A program made the translations under genes and the position numbers. The notes beneath the pieces are model-generated. The model had not been told where the DNA came from. It was given only the letters and a program-made list of their open reading frames with translations, and did not search any database. Positions 39,903 to 49,654 of a DNA stretch of 64,000 nucleotides are shown here, piece after piece. The DNA comes from Deltaproteobacteria bacterium (GTDB taxonomy: Bacteria > Desulfobacterota > Binatia > UBA9968 > JAJDTQ01). The first letter of the stretch is position 1, and every line of letters starts with the position of its first letter. Location: NCBI GenBank assembly GCA_028818755.1, contig JAPPNF010000136.1, positions 1-64,000 of the forward strand, read 5' to 3'.

Positions 39903-40223
39903 ATGAAAGAGAGCAGCGCCATTGATGAACGGCATCTGCCGTCGGCGCGGTGGGATATACTGCGGACTCTCCGGGTCGGCGGACATCTGGGCGCTACCGA
40001 GAACATGATCCGGGACGTACTGGTAGCAGGGTACATCGGCGTCACGCGCCACTGGATCCGCGATCAGCTCGACTATCTCGAAGCGCGCAGATTGATCACC
40101 ATCGAACGCCTGGAGACGGCGCCGTGGCGGATGACCCTCACTCGCTATGGATACGACGTCGCGGATTATCAAGTACCCTGCGATCCCGGCATCCGGCGTC
40201 CCGCGCGGCCGCCTGCCGACTGA
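39903..40223 (+). CDS. VpaChn25_0724-family phage protein (winged-helix-like)
   Basis: This is a 106-residue protein. ARWDILRTLRVGGHLGATENMIRDVL is followed by VTRHWIRDQLDYLEARRLITIERLE and LTRYGYDVADYQVPCDPGIRRPARP. The order of helix, recognition helix, wing and a closing VPGI-RP tail is that of a small protein found just before the terminase genes in Mu-like phages. Here no terminase follows: the gene is the last one before the right element end. This is the point where the virion genes appear to be missing. Confidence 0.75.
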   Translation: MKESSAIDERHLPSARWDILRTLRVGGHLGATENMIRDVLVAGYIGVTRHWIRDQLDYLEARRLITIERLETAPWRMTLTRYGYDVADYQVPCDPGIRRPARPPAD

Positions 40224-40339
40224 CCACCGCTACATCGCCACCACCCTGAGATTTCAGCCCCGAGAACTCCCAGGATTTTCTTACCAAAGGCACCTCCCAA
40301 ACCCGGGGGGAAGCCCCTCTATCGAGCCACTTATCCACA

Positions 40340-40475
40340 GAAATCACCAATTATTCTGTCCGCGCGGTGGCTCATCCTCCGCCTCCGGTTAACCCCATAA
40401 CCCCGTGGATCTCTTGCTTCTTCCGGCCCATTCCGGTTTCTTCCGGGGATTTCTCATTTATTTTGTCCCCCCACA
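40340..40475. repeat. Right element end with transposase-site repeats
   Basis: Read inward, TGTGGGGGGACAAAATAAAT begins at 40475, with GACAAAATAAATGAGAAAT at 40467-40449. A second related copy (GGACAGAATAATTGGTGATT) starts at 40361. Between them are repeats of CCGGAAGAA. The 116 bases from 40224 to 40339 hold no gene that I can see. Confidence 0.75.
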
Positions 40476-40527
40476 TTGTAAACGGTTCGTGTATGGGATA
40501 CCCGGATGGCAGGGGGGTGGAGACACC

Positions 40528-41979
40528 ATGAGCGGACAAGCGTTCGACGGGCTTCAGGAGTTCGTGGAGGCGTGCAAGCGGATCGATGACTGGCGGCAGA
40601 TCGACGGCGTGGACTGGAATGAGGAGATCGGCGCGCTGAGGGAGGTGACCGGCGAGTTGATCCCGGACCCTCCCATGCTGCTGTTCGACAACATCAAGGG
40701 ATACCCGGTCGGTTTCCGCGTCGTGGGTCTGCTCACCGCCTCCTACAAGCGTGCCGCTCTGGCGCTGGGGCTGCCGGTCAACGAGCCCAGGGCGAAGCTC
40801 AGCGAGTTGGCGTCCCGGAAGATGCGGGAGGTGGAGCCGATTCCCCCGGTGGAGGTCGCCGACGGGCCGGTAATGCAGAACGTCATGACCGGAGGCGAGG
40901 TGGACCTCCTGCGCTTCCCGGCGCCCCGTTACCACGCCATGGATGGAGGCCGTTACATCGGCACCGGCGACTGCGTCATCAACCGCGATCCGGAGAGCGG
41001 TTTCGTGAACGCGGGCACCTACCGCATGCAGGTTCACGACCGTGACCTCCTGGGCCTGTGGATGAGCCCCGGACAGCACGGACGGCAGATCTGCCAGCGC
41101 CACTGGGAGCAGGGCCGGAACTGCCCGGTGGTGGCCACCTTCGGCGGCGATCCGCTCGTGTTCCTCGCATCCAACAACCGGATACCTTGGGGCCGGAGCG
41201 AGCTGGACCTCGCGGGCGGCCTGCGGCAACGGCCGGTAGACGTCATTACAGGCCCGGTGACAGGACTGCCCATCCCGGCGCACGCGGAGATTGCCGTGGA
41301 GGGGGAGGTCCCGCCGCCGGACGAGGAGTCGCGGGACGAGGGCCCCTTCGGCGAATGGCCCGGATACTACTCGGGAGGGACCATCGGCACGGGCGAGCCC
41401 CAGCCGGTGATCCGGGTCAAGGCGGTCTACTACAGGAACAACCCCATCATCCACGGCGATGCGCCCATGTGGCCGGGCGCCCGGCGCGGCGGCCTGGAGA
41501 TGGGCACCGGCCGGGGCGGGGTCGCGGACCTGGCGCGGGCCGGCATCCAGGACGTGGTGGGCGTGGGGCGGCACATGGGCTACATCCGCGTGGTGGCGAT
41601 CCGTCAACGCTATCCGGGGCACGCGCAGCAGGCGGCGCGCGCCATCGCGGCGGCCACGCGCAACGGCCGCTGGATCGTCATCGTCGACGAGGACATCGAT
41701 CCCACGAACTTCGCCGAGGTGATGTGGGCCATGACCACCCGCGCCGAGCCGTCCAGGGACATCGAGGTCCTGGATAACTGCTGGAGCACGCCGCTGGATC
41801 CGCTGATGCCGCCGGAGAAGCGCGATTCCGGCGACCATACCAACTCGCTGGCGGTGTTCTACGCGGTGCGTCCTTTCCACCGGCGCGACGACTTCCCCAA
41901 GGTCAGCCGCAGCCCCCGGGAGCTGCGCGAGAAGATGATCGAGAAGTACCGGGGGATCCTGCCGTTTCCGGAAGCCTAG
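40528..41979 (+). CDS. UbiD-family decarboxylase
   Basis: This is a 483-residue UbiD-type prenylated-flavin decarboxylase. GDCVINRDPESGFVNAGTYRMQVHD is the metal/prFMN pocket (N-x-G-x-Y-R). SPGQHGRQICQRHW supplies further ligand contacts. EDEGPFGEWPGYY-like RDEGPFGEWPGYYSGG carries the catalytic E-x-x-x-R/E network. VDEDIDPTNFAEVMWAMTTR is the closing signature. It (de)carboxylates an aromatic or enoic acid and needs a UbiX flavin prenyltransferase, not present here. ATG 40528 has GGTGGAGA upstream. The Mu-like element ends only 52 bases before the start, so native regulation may be altered. Confidence 0.93.
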   Translation: MSGQAFDGLQEFVEACKRIDDWRQIDGVDWNEEIGALREVTGELIPDPPMLLFDNIKGYPVGFRVVGLLTASYKRAALALGLPVNEPRAKLSELASRKMREVEPIPPVEVADGPVMQNVMTGGEVDLLRFPAPRYHAMDGGRYIGTGDCVINRDPESGFVNAGTYRMQVHDRDLLGLWMSPGQHGRQICQRHWEQGRNCPVVATFGGDPLVFLASNNRIPWGRSELDLAGGLRQRPVDVITGPVTGLPIPAHAEIAVEGEVPPPDEESRDEGPFGEWPGYYSGGTIGTGEPQPVIRVKAVYYRNNPIIHGDAPMWPGARRGGLEMGTGRGGVADLARAGIQDVVGVGRHMGYIRVVAIRQRYPGHAQQAARAIAAATRNGRWIVIVDEDIDPTNFAEVMWAMTTRAEPSRDIEVLDNCWSTPLDPLMPPEKRDSGDHTNSLAVFYAVRPFHRRDDFPKVSRSPRELREKMIEKYRGILPFPEA

Positions 41980-41980
41980 G

Positions 41981-42112
41981 AGCCTGTCCGAGTAGGCAGA
42001 GTGGCGTCCTTCGACTTCGCAGGACGAACGGTTGGAAAGTTCGTCCTGAGCCCTTCGACAAGCTCAGGACAGGCTTTAGGACAGGGCTTCGCGGAGCAAA
42101 GTCGAAGGACGG
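41981..42112. repeat. Family B repeat: long inverted repeat (GTCCTTCGAC type)
   Basis: The unit opens with GGAG-CCTGTCCGAG, then GTCCTTCGACTTCG and GGACGAACGG, and closes with inverse copies ending AAGTCGAAGGAC. Related units are at 62363-62465 and 63719-63815. The lead-in CTGTCCGAG is shared with the 63.7-kb copy. Confidence 0.75.
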
Positions 42113-42115
42113 CGG

Positions 42116-42562
42116 CTAGCCGATCCAGGAGCACGGGGGGAACAGGCAGCCCAGGGGTTCGGGGATGACGCCGTTCATCGCCACGATGGATACGGCGAAA
42201 AACACGATGACGAAGACGACCACCGCCACGAAATGCAGCAGGCCCGAGACCCGCGACAGCGGGCGCATGCTGCGGGCGTCGTAGCGGTGGTAGTTAGCGT
42301 TGTCGGTATCCAGCACGCCGCGGTCGTCGAGGTCGACGATGCGCCGCGCGTAGTGCCGTACCCAGGGGTCGGTCTGGTCGTGCAGGAGGTAGCGGAAGAA
42401 GACGGGCTCCAGTTCCTTGGCGTCCGCTTCGGCGCCGAACCAGTCGGCGTGGGCGAGCTGGAAGACCTGGAACTCCCCCACGCCGAGGCGGTTGGCGGCC
42501 TGGGCGACGATGTTGTCTTCCGGCTCTTCGAGCGAATATAGTATCTTCAACGCGGACAACAT
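42116..42562 (-). CDS. Hypothetical protein with one C-terminal membrane helix
   Basis: The conserved-looking part starts at ATG 42562 (MLSALKILYSLEEPEDNIVA). The region upstream in this frame overlaps the divergent small gene and is Asp/Glu-rich shadow sequence. The product of 148 residues has a soluble helical domain (VAQAANRLGVGEFQVFQLAHADWFGAEADAKELEPVFFRYL) and a hydrophobic helix near the end (LLHFVAVVVFVIVFFAVSIVAM). I do not recognise the family. No clear ribosome site is seen. It is divergent from the 61-residue membrane protein gene. Confidence 0.65.
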   Translation of the reverse strand: MLSALKILYSLEEPEDNIVAQAANRLGVGEFQVFQLAHADWFGAEADAKELEPVFFRYLLHDQTDPWVRHYARRIVDLDDRGVLDTDNANYHRYDARSMRPLSRVSGLLHFVAVVVFVIVFFAVSIVAMNGVIPEPLGCLFPPCSWIG

Positions 42563-42580
42563 GAGATTGTAGGTCTTATC

Positions 42581-42766
42581 ATGCCCGACGCCGATGACAA
42601 GTGGATCGACGTGGTCTTCGTCGTCGTCACCGCGCTGATCGCGTGGCACGGCATCACCTTCCGCACCAAGGAGGGCGAGCGGGAGTGGATTCACACCCTG
42701 TTCGGCTGCATCGCGCTGTTCTACTGCATGTGGGTCCTCGCCCACGATCTCCTGGAGATATTCTGA
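42581..42766 (+). CDS. Small two-helix membrane protein, unknown function
   Basis: This is a 61-residue protein starting MPDADDKWIDVVF at ATG 42581, with two hydrophobic helices (VVFVVVTALIAWHGITF and IHTLFGCIALFYCMWVLAH). It starts 18 bases from the divergent start of the gene at 42562, so both share one small promoter region. No family is recognised. The clean helix-loop-helix pattern and balanced charges suggest that it is real. Confidence 0.6.
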   Translation: MPDADDKWIDVVFVVVTALIAWHGITFRTKEGEREWIHTLFGCIALFYCMWVLAHDLLEIF

Positions 42767-42780
42767 CGGATCGCGGATGC

Positions 42781-42829
42781 CCTCACCCGGCCTTCGGCCC
42801 CCCTCTCCCAGAGGGAGAGGGGAGGGCGC
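42781..42829. repeat. Family A intergenic palindrome
   Basis: CCTCACCCGGCCTTCGGCC and CCCTCTCCCAGAGGGAGAGG lie in the convergent spacer before the TPR gene stop. Each part forms its own hairpin. Confidence 0.7.
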
Positions 42830-42841
42830 CCGGCGGCGGGC

Positions 42842-43441
42842 TCAGTCCTTCCCGTGGACCTTGTAGGAGCGTTGCGCGCTGTCCAGCTCCGGCACCTGCA
42901 GAAGGCGCTCGGCGGCGGGCTTCTTGAGCTGCTCGGCGAGGTAGACGGCGCGGTCCCGGATGGTGGGGGGCGCCTGGGGCTGCTTGCGGAAAAACCGCGT
43001 GATCCAGCCGGGGCCGTCGGCCAGGGTTGCGTCCAGCGCCAGCGCCCGGCGGTAGTCGCCCAGCGCCTTCTCGCTCAGGCCCATGCGGTCGCGGAGAATG
43101 CCGCGATTGGCGAAGGCCGCGGCGAAGTCCGGCTTCAGCGCGATGGCGTGGTCGATGGAGGCCAGCGCCTCGTCGTTCCGCGTCAGTCCCATCAGGGCAA
43201 GGCCCTTCCCGAGATGGCCGGCGGGGTCCTCCGGGTGGATCCGGAGTTGTCCCTCGAACTCGGTCAGGGCCTCCCGGTAGAGGCCGTCCTCCAGCCGCAG
43301 GTTGCCCCGGCGGTAGTGCAGTTCGCCCTGGTCGTAGTTTGTAAAGACGTACTCGTAGGCCACCGCGGAGGCGACGAAGATGGCGGTGACCACCGCAAGC
43401 CACACCATGAGCCGGTGAACGCCGGATCCGGTCTGAATCAC
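42842..43441 (-). CDS. Membrane-anchored tetratricopeptide-repeat protein
   Basis: This is a 199-residue protein. An N-terminal membrane helix (LMVWLAVVTAIFVASAVAYEYVF) is followed by about three TPR units. YRRGNLRLEDGLYREALTEFEGQLRIHPED, LGKGLALMGLTRNDEALASIDHAIALKPD and ANRGILRDRMGLSEKALGDYRRALALD each show the TPR W/L-G-Y-A-F-A-P pattern. The TPR part would face the periplasm and bind protein partners, often in cytochrome or envelope biogenesis. It is flanked on both sides by Family A palindromes and has no obvious operon partner. Confidence 0.85.
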   Translation of the reverse strand: MIQTGSGVHRLMVWLAVVTAIFVASAVAYEYVFTNYDQGELHYRRGNLRLEDGLYREALTEFEGQLRIHPEDPAGHLGKGLALMGLTRNDEALASIDHAIALKPDFAAAFANRGILRDRMGLSEKALGDYRRALALDATLADGPGWITRFFRKQPQAPPTIRDRAVYLAEQLKKPAAERLLQVPELDSAQRSYKVHGKD

Positions 43442-43445
43442 GCTA

Positions 43446-43600
43446 GGCCCTCACCCCAGCCCTCTCCCAGAGGGAGAGGGGGACTATGGCTGTCGACGTT
43501 GTGGCTTTCACCCCAGCCCTCTCCCAGAGGGAGAGGGGGCAGGGCCGATACAACCCCTCTCCCTCTGGGAGAGGGTGGCCGAAGGCCGGGTGAGGGCCTA
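43446..43600. repeat. Cluster of three Family A palindromes
   Basis: Three successive CCCTCTCCC-(A/T)-GAGGGAGAGGG-type units, two in direct and one in inverse orientation, fill most of the spacer between the TPR gene and the 80-residue membrane protein gene. Confidence 0.75.
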
Positions 43601-43669
43601 GGCTCCCCGCGCGGAAGTTCCGGCCCGAAGGGTGTGCGTACGACGTCATGGTCACCAGTGTCCCGTCCG

Positions 43670-43912
43670 CTAGCGAAGGACCACGTGGTTGAAGAGGTAG
43701 GCGAAGGTGAGGACGATGAGCCCGGCGACGATCCGTGTCTTGACCCGCAGGGCCTCGATCTCTTCGTCGGTGGGTTTGTCGCCCGTCCGTGCTTCCAGCC
43801 TGCGCACGCGCATCACCCAGATCAGGCGGTGCACCGGAAAGTAGAGCAATATAGCCAGCAGCCACGTCGTGATCCAGAACCATACCAGCGAGGCGGAGGA
43901 GGATGCGGACAT
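43670..43912 (-). CDS. Small membrane protein downstream of the sodium:solute symporter
   Basis: This is an 80-residue protein with two hydrophobic helices (SLVWFWITTWLLAILLYFPVH and VAGLIVLTFAYLFNHVVL). They are separated by a charged loop with RRLEARTGDKPTDEEIEALRVKTR. It follows the symporter gene on the same strand after a terminator-like hairpin. Small two-helix proteins are often paired with solute symporters (as in DUF4212/DUF3311-type partners), and this may be such an accessory subunit. I do not place it in a named family. Confidence 0.65.
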   Translation of the reverse strand: MSASSSASLVWFWITTWLLAILLYFPVHRLIWVMRVRRLEARTGDKPTDEEIEALRVKTRIVAGLIVLTFAYLFNHVVLR

Positions 43913-43937
43913 GGGTCACGCGGGCGCGGATGAAAGG

Positions 43938-43975
43938 GAAAAAGACCCCCTCCGGCGCGGGCCGGAAGGGGTCCT
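43938..43975 (-). terminator. Rho-independent terminator or attenuator after the symporter gene
   Basis: On the minus strand, GACCCCTTCCGG-loop-CCGGAGGGGGTC (43944-43973) is followed by TTTTT. It lies between the symporter stop and the small membrane protein gene, so the latter may receive only read-through. Confidence 0.75.
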
Positions 43976-43992
43976 TGACGTCTGGACGCGGA

Positions 43993-45951
43993 TCACGCGC
44001 TGGCGGCCTGCCGGTCGCCGATGTCCTCGGTGAGCGCCTCCACTTCCTTGCTGGGCACGATGGACATCTCCATCTTGTAGGCCAGGAACCACATCATGGC
44101 GACGCCCAGGGCCCACCAGATGATCTGCCACACCCAGATGGACGGCATCCCGAACACCCACCAGGAGGCCGGGTTGTTGGGGTCGCCGAACAGGGTGTTG
44201 CCGAGGACGGCGCCCGGGCCGATGGCGAAGAAGAACCACAACAGGGTCACGATCCAGGCCATGGGCACCATGCCGCGCTTCTCTTCCGGCAGGCTCGAGT
44301 GCTCGGCCAGGAAGTTGTGGTACTGCATGCGGTGCTTCAGATCCTCGGCGTTCTGCGTCACCGCGGAGATGATGATGGCCAGGCCGAGGTTGAAGAAAAT
44401 CCCCCACCCGGCCGCGTGGATGGTCCAGGGCCACCGGCCCCACGGCAGGTTCGGCACCAGGTTCTGACCGATGGTCTCGGTGAACGTCACCGCGATGACC
44501 CCGGCCAGGAGACCCCAGCTCACCCCCGCGCGCGTGAGCCACGGCCACCAGCATACCGCGATCAGCGCGGGCCACATCTGGAAGCCGTAGGCCACGGCCA
44601 GGCCTCCCAGCAGCACCAGCGCGTCGGTGGAGACCGTTGCCACGATCAAAGCCGCCAGCACGATGATGAGGACCCCGATACGTCCCACCCACACCTGGGT
44701 GGCGTGGTCGGCGCCCGGGTTGAGGTACCTCTTGTAGAGGTCCCGTGTCAGCATCGAGCCGGCCGTGGACATGTAGGCCGCGCCGGTGGACTGCATGGCG
44801 GCCAGGGCGCACACGGCCAGCAGACCCAGGAGCCAGGGGGCGACGTCCGCCATGAGATTGATCATGGAGGGCACCAGGAGCCCTTGCGCCATGAGCCCCG
44901 AGGTGGCGTTGTAGCCCGCGTCGATGCCCATGACGTTGGTCGCGAGCCCCGCCTTGAGCATGAACTCGTTGCCGCCCAGGAAGTGGCCGGCCATGGCCTG
45001 GAAAGCGGTGAAGAAGAACAGGATGAAGCCGATGGCCAGCGACGAGGCCCAGACCTGCTGGGGCGCGAACGGCGCCGGGTTGCGGTTGGAGAACGACCAC
45101 ATGGAGAAGGCCGGCGCGGACTGGATGCCCATGAGGGCGAACATGTAGGTGAGGATCATGATGCCGGTCCAGGCGCCCCCCACCGCGGAGGGCCCGGATG
45201 AGACGAATTGTATCACCCCTGGTATCGCGACGTAGTGACTGTATCCGTCCGGCGTGATCTTGATGTTGTTGGCCACCTGGTACTGGACCAGCTCGGCGAT
45301 CTTCGCGGTGAGGGCGCCGAAGCCGCCCACGTAGGCGAGGCCGATGATGCCGATGATCACGATGCCCAGCGCCAGCAGGATGCATTGCAGGGTGTCCACG
45401 TAGGCCACCGCTCGCAGCCCTCCCGACGCCACGTAGATGAACACGACCAGGGAGAGCATCCACATGCCGACGTCGATGCCCAGGGCCGTGTCCGTGAGCA
45501 CGTGGAACAGGAAGCCCGAGGCCCGCAACTGCACGCCCAGGTAGGGGATCGAGAAGAACAGCGCCACCACCACCGTCAGAATGCGAATGAAGTCGCCTCT
45601 GAAGTAGTCGGAGAACATCTCGCCCGGGGTGACGTAGCCGTAACGTTTCCCCAGCATCCACTGCCGCTTCAGGAACATCACGCCGGTGAACGGGATGGTG
45701 ATGGTGTAGAAGGAGGCGTAGGCGTACTGGAACCCGTCGCGGAACACCAGCCCGGGATGGCCGATGAACGTCCAACCCGAGAAAGATGTGGCCGTGGCCG
45801 CGAGCACGAAGACCCAGAGCGGCAGCACCCGCCCTGAAATGAAGTAGTCGGCTGCGGTTCGGGCCATCCTCGCGCCGCGGATACCCCAATAGATGCAGTA
45901 GGCCCAGTAGAGTATCACGAACGCGAACAACCAAATCACCTTGGCGGACAT
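43993..45951 (-). CDS. Sodium:solute symporter (SSS) family transporter
   Basis: This is a 652-residue transporter with about 13-15 membrane helices. SFSGWTFIGHPGLVFRDGFQYAYASF, the AYVDTLQCILLALG segment and AAMQSTGAAYMSTAGSMLTRDLYKR match the SSS core, including the sodium-site Ser/Thr of helix 8. Length above 600 residues, with a long C-terminal part of extra helices, places it with pantothenate/acetate-like or sensor-fused subgroups, though no kinase follows. ATG 45951 is preceded by AAGGAGG; GTG 45957 is the alternative. The nearby CoA ligase makes a short-chain acid a reasonable substrate guess. Confidence 0.92.
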   Translation of the reverse strand: MSAKVIWLFAFVILYWAYCIYWGIRGARMARTAADYFISGRVLPLWVFVLAATATSFSGWTFIGHPGLVFRDGFQYAYASFYTITIPFTGVMFLKRQWMLGKRYGYVTPGEMFSDYFRGDFIRILTVVVALFFSIPYLGVQLRASGFLFHVLTDTALGIDVGMWMLSLVVFIYVASGGLRAVAYVDTLQCILLALGIVIIGIIGLAYVGGFGALTAKIAELVQYQVANNIKITPDGYSHYVAIPGVIQFVSSGPSAVGGAWTGIMILTYMFALMGIQSAPAFSMWSFSNRNPAPFAPQQVWASSLAIGFILFFFTAFQAMAGHFLGGNEFMLKAGLATNVMGIDAGYNATSGLMAQGLLVPSMINLMADVAPWLLGLLAVCALAAMQSTGAAYMSTAGSMLTRDLYKRYLNPGADHATQVWVGRIGVLIIVLAALIVATVSTDALVLLGGLAVAYGFQMWPALIAVCWWPWLTRAGVSWGLLAGVIAVTFTETIGQNLVPNLPWGRWPWTIHAAGWGIFFNLGLAIIISAVTQNAEDLKHRMQYHNFLAEHSSLPEEKRGMVPMAWIVTLLWFFFAIGPGAVLGNTLFGDPNNPASWWVFGMPSIWVWQIIWWALGVAMMWFLAYKMEMSIVPSKEVEALTEDIGDRQAASA

Positions 45952-46252
45952 GGACACCTCCTTCAGCGAAAAGGATTAGCGATGCACGGCACACCAACGA
46001 TGTGTTGCGGATGGGTCGGGTCTCGAACGAGACCGGATGTGGTTTGCTCGTCGGGCAAGCGAAGTTCCCCCTCAACGCCAGCACCGAAACCGTGGCAACC
46101 CCGTCACGAAAGTGACAATAGTGACAATATTATGACGGGTATACGCAAACGCGCGAATTTGTCAAGGAGAAATCGCAAGCAGAAATCGACAAAACCCTTG
46201 TAACCAGCGTCCGGTAAAGAATTACCAGGGACAGGACACTGGATTTCGCACG
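45952..46252. other. Symporter promoter region with dyads and a tandem repeat
   Basis: There is no gene in these 301 bases. They contain a near-perfect palindrome, GGTCTCG-AA-CGAGACC (46019-46034), a GTCAC...GTGAC dyad (46103-46116), and two head-to-tail copies of GTGACAATA (46112-46120 and 46121-46129). These are likely regulatory sites for the minus-strand symporter gene. Confidence 0.45.
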
Positions 46253-48154
<1,902 letters not shown>

Positions 48155-48407
48155 ATCCATCTCCCTGAGCATAAAGTCATACAAATTCCCATAAACCGGA
48201 CTCGGGTGGATGCGCAAGCAAATTCCGGCGGCCGGTGCCGGCCCGTCCGCCGGCGTTTGTTGCCAAGTCCCGCACACCCCGCGTACAATCGAACAGTACG
48301 GGAGTCACCCACGGCGGTGGACGCATCGCGGACATACTCACCATTCGCGCCTCGCGGCGGAACCCGTTGTCGCGGCTCAAGTATTAGTGTCCCGCCTGGT
48401 GAATTAG

Positions 48408-48443
48408 TTGAACGCCGTCTCCGATTGACGTATTGTCTGACAA
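48408..48443 (+). promoter_or_regulatory. Promoter of the citrate-synthase gene with an FCD/GntR-type operator
   Basis: TTGAAC (48408-48413) and TATTGT (48431-48436) are 17 bases apart. The palindrome TTGTC-T-GACAA (48433-48443) overlaps the -10 and fits the T-N-G-T-N3-A-C-N-A pattern of FadR-subfamily sites. A copy differing by one base lies before the GntR gene (50458-50468). Confidence 0.7.
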
Positions 48444-48480
48444 ATTGACGCGCCCGCGCGGCGCCTTGGGGAGGCATTCG

Positions 48481-49602
48481 ATGTCGGAGGTAAAGGCGGG
48501 ACTGGAAGGGGTGGTGGCCGGGGAGACGGCCATCTGTTCGGTGCGCCCGGAGGGGGAGTTGGTGTACCGCGGCTACGATGTGCACGACCTGGCGGAGCAG
48601 GCGAGCTTCGAGGAAGTGGCGTACCTGGTGCTGTTGGGCAGGCTTCCCACCCGTGCGGAGCTGGAAGCGTTCGACGCGGAGTTGCGCTCCCAGCGGGCGC
48701 TGCCGCCGGGAGTGGTGGAGAGCCTGGAGCTGCTCCCGTCGGACGCGGTTCCGATGGACGCGTTGCGCACCGCGGTATCGGCGCTGGCGCTCTACGACCC
48801 GGACGCCGGAGACGACTCCCGCGAGGCCAACCTGAGGAAGGCGACGCGGCTGCTGGCGCGCCTGGCCACGGTGGTGGCGGCGGTGCACCGGCTCTCGCAG
48901 GGGCTGGAGGTGGTGGCGCCGGATCCCGGGCTGAACCACGCGGCGAGTTTCCTGCACATGCTGCGCGGGGAGCGGCCCGACGAGTTCGAGGCCCGGGTGC
49001 TGGAGGTGACGCTGATTCTTTACATGGAGCACGAGTTCAACGCCTCCACGTTCACCGCCCGTGTGATCGCGTCCACGCTGGCGGACCTGTACGGCGCGGT
49101 GGTGGGAGCGATCGCGGCGCTCAAGGGGCCGCTTCACGGGGGCGCCAACGAGAAGGCGATGGACGTGATCCTGGAGATCGGGGAGCCGGAGCGTGCGGAG
49201 GGGTGGGTGGAGGAGAGCCTGCGGGAGAAGAAGCGTGTGATGGGGTTCGGGCACCGGATCTACAAGACCGCGGACTCGCGGGTGGAGGTGGCGAAGAAGT
49301 GGGGAGTGTTGCTGGGCAGGCAACTGGACGACACGCGGTTGAGCGAGATCTGCATGACGGTGGAGGAGGTGATGCGGCGGGAGAAGAACCTGTGTCCGAA
49401 CGTGGACTTCTACGCGGCGCCGATCTACCACATGATGAAGATTCCGATAGGGCTGAACACGCCGATATTCGCCATGAGCCGTGTGGTGGGGTGGTCGGCG
49501 CACATCATCGAGCAGATGGACAACAACCGCCTGTACCGCCCCAACTCACGGTACGTGGGCGCCACGAATCTGGAGTTCGAGCCGCTCGACCGGCGCGGCT
49601 GA
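48481..49602 (+). CDS. Citrate synthase / 2-methylcitrate synthase
   Basis: This is a 373-residue type II (short) citrate synthase, starting MSEVKAGLEGVVAGETAIC. VYRGYDVHDLAEQASFEEVAYLVLLGRLP is the start signature. Catalytic His residues lie in FNASTFTARVIASTLADLYG, GPLHGGANEKAMD and VMGFGHRIYK. Asp is in CPNVDFYAAPIYHMM. Its length and its divergent pairing with a propionyl-CoA synthetase favour 2-methylcitrate synthase, but no prpB or prpD is present. GGGGAGG precedes ATG 48481, and the long upstream frame is rejected. Confidence 0.92.
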   Translation: MSEVKAGLEGVVAGETAICSVRPEGELVYRGYDVHDLAEQASFEEVAYLVLLGRLPTRAELEAFDAELRSQRALPPGVVESLELLPSDAVPMDALRTAVSALALYDPDAGDDSREANLRKATRLLARLATVVAAVHRLSQGLEVVAPDPGLNHAASFLHMLRGERPDEFEARVLEVTLILYMEHEFNASTFTARVIASTLADLYGAVVGAIAALKGPLHGGANEKAMDVILEIGEPERAEGWVEESLREKKRVMGFGHRIYKTADSRVEVAKKWGVLLGRQLDDTRLSEICMTVEEVMRREKNLCPNVDFYAAPIYHMMKIPIGLNTPIFAMSRVVGWSAHIIEQMDNNRLYRPNSRYVGATNLEFEPLDRRG

Positions 49603-49654
49603 GCCGGAGACGGGTCCCGCGTCGCCCCCAGCGCAGCGGAGGCAGCAGGTGGGC

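Larger units (their letters stand above)
27483..40475. mobile_element. Mu-like transposable element (about 13 kb) with Tn7-like ends, lysis and collagen-Hint genes but no virion genes
   Basis: The ends are related inverted sequences. The left reads TGTAGGCGGACAAAATAAAT; the right, read inward, reads TGTGGGGGGACAAAATAAAT. Each is followed by further copies of a roughly 20-base motif. The flanking 5-base sequences are TTATA and TTGTA, a target duplication with one change. Inside are a repressor, Ner-like, MuA, MuB, Gam-like and Mor-like genes, then a VpaChn25_0724-type gene on the right arm. On the left arm are two collagen-Hint genes, a pore-former-like gene and a lysis cassette. No terminase, portal, protease, capsid or tail gene is present. 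It sits between the VOC gene and the ubiD-family gene. Confidence 0.85.

Noticed and set aside
42563-42745. Upstream extension of the 42116-42562 gene
   Set aside because: It overlaps the divergent 61-residue membrane protein gene and translates to Asp/Glu-rich shadow sequence.
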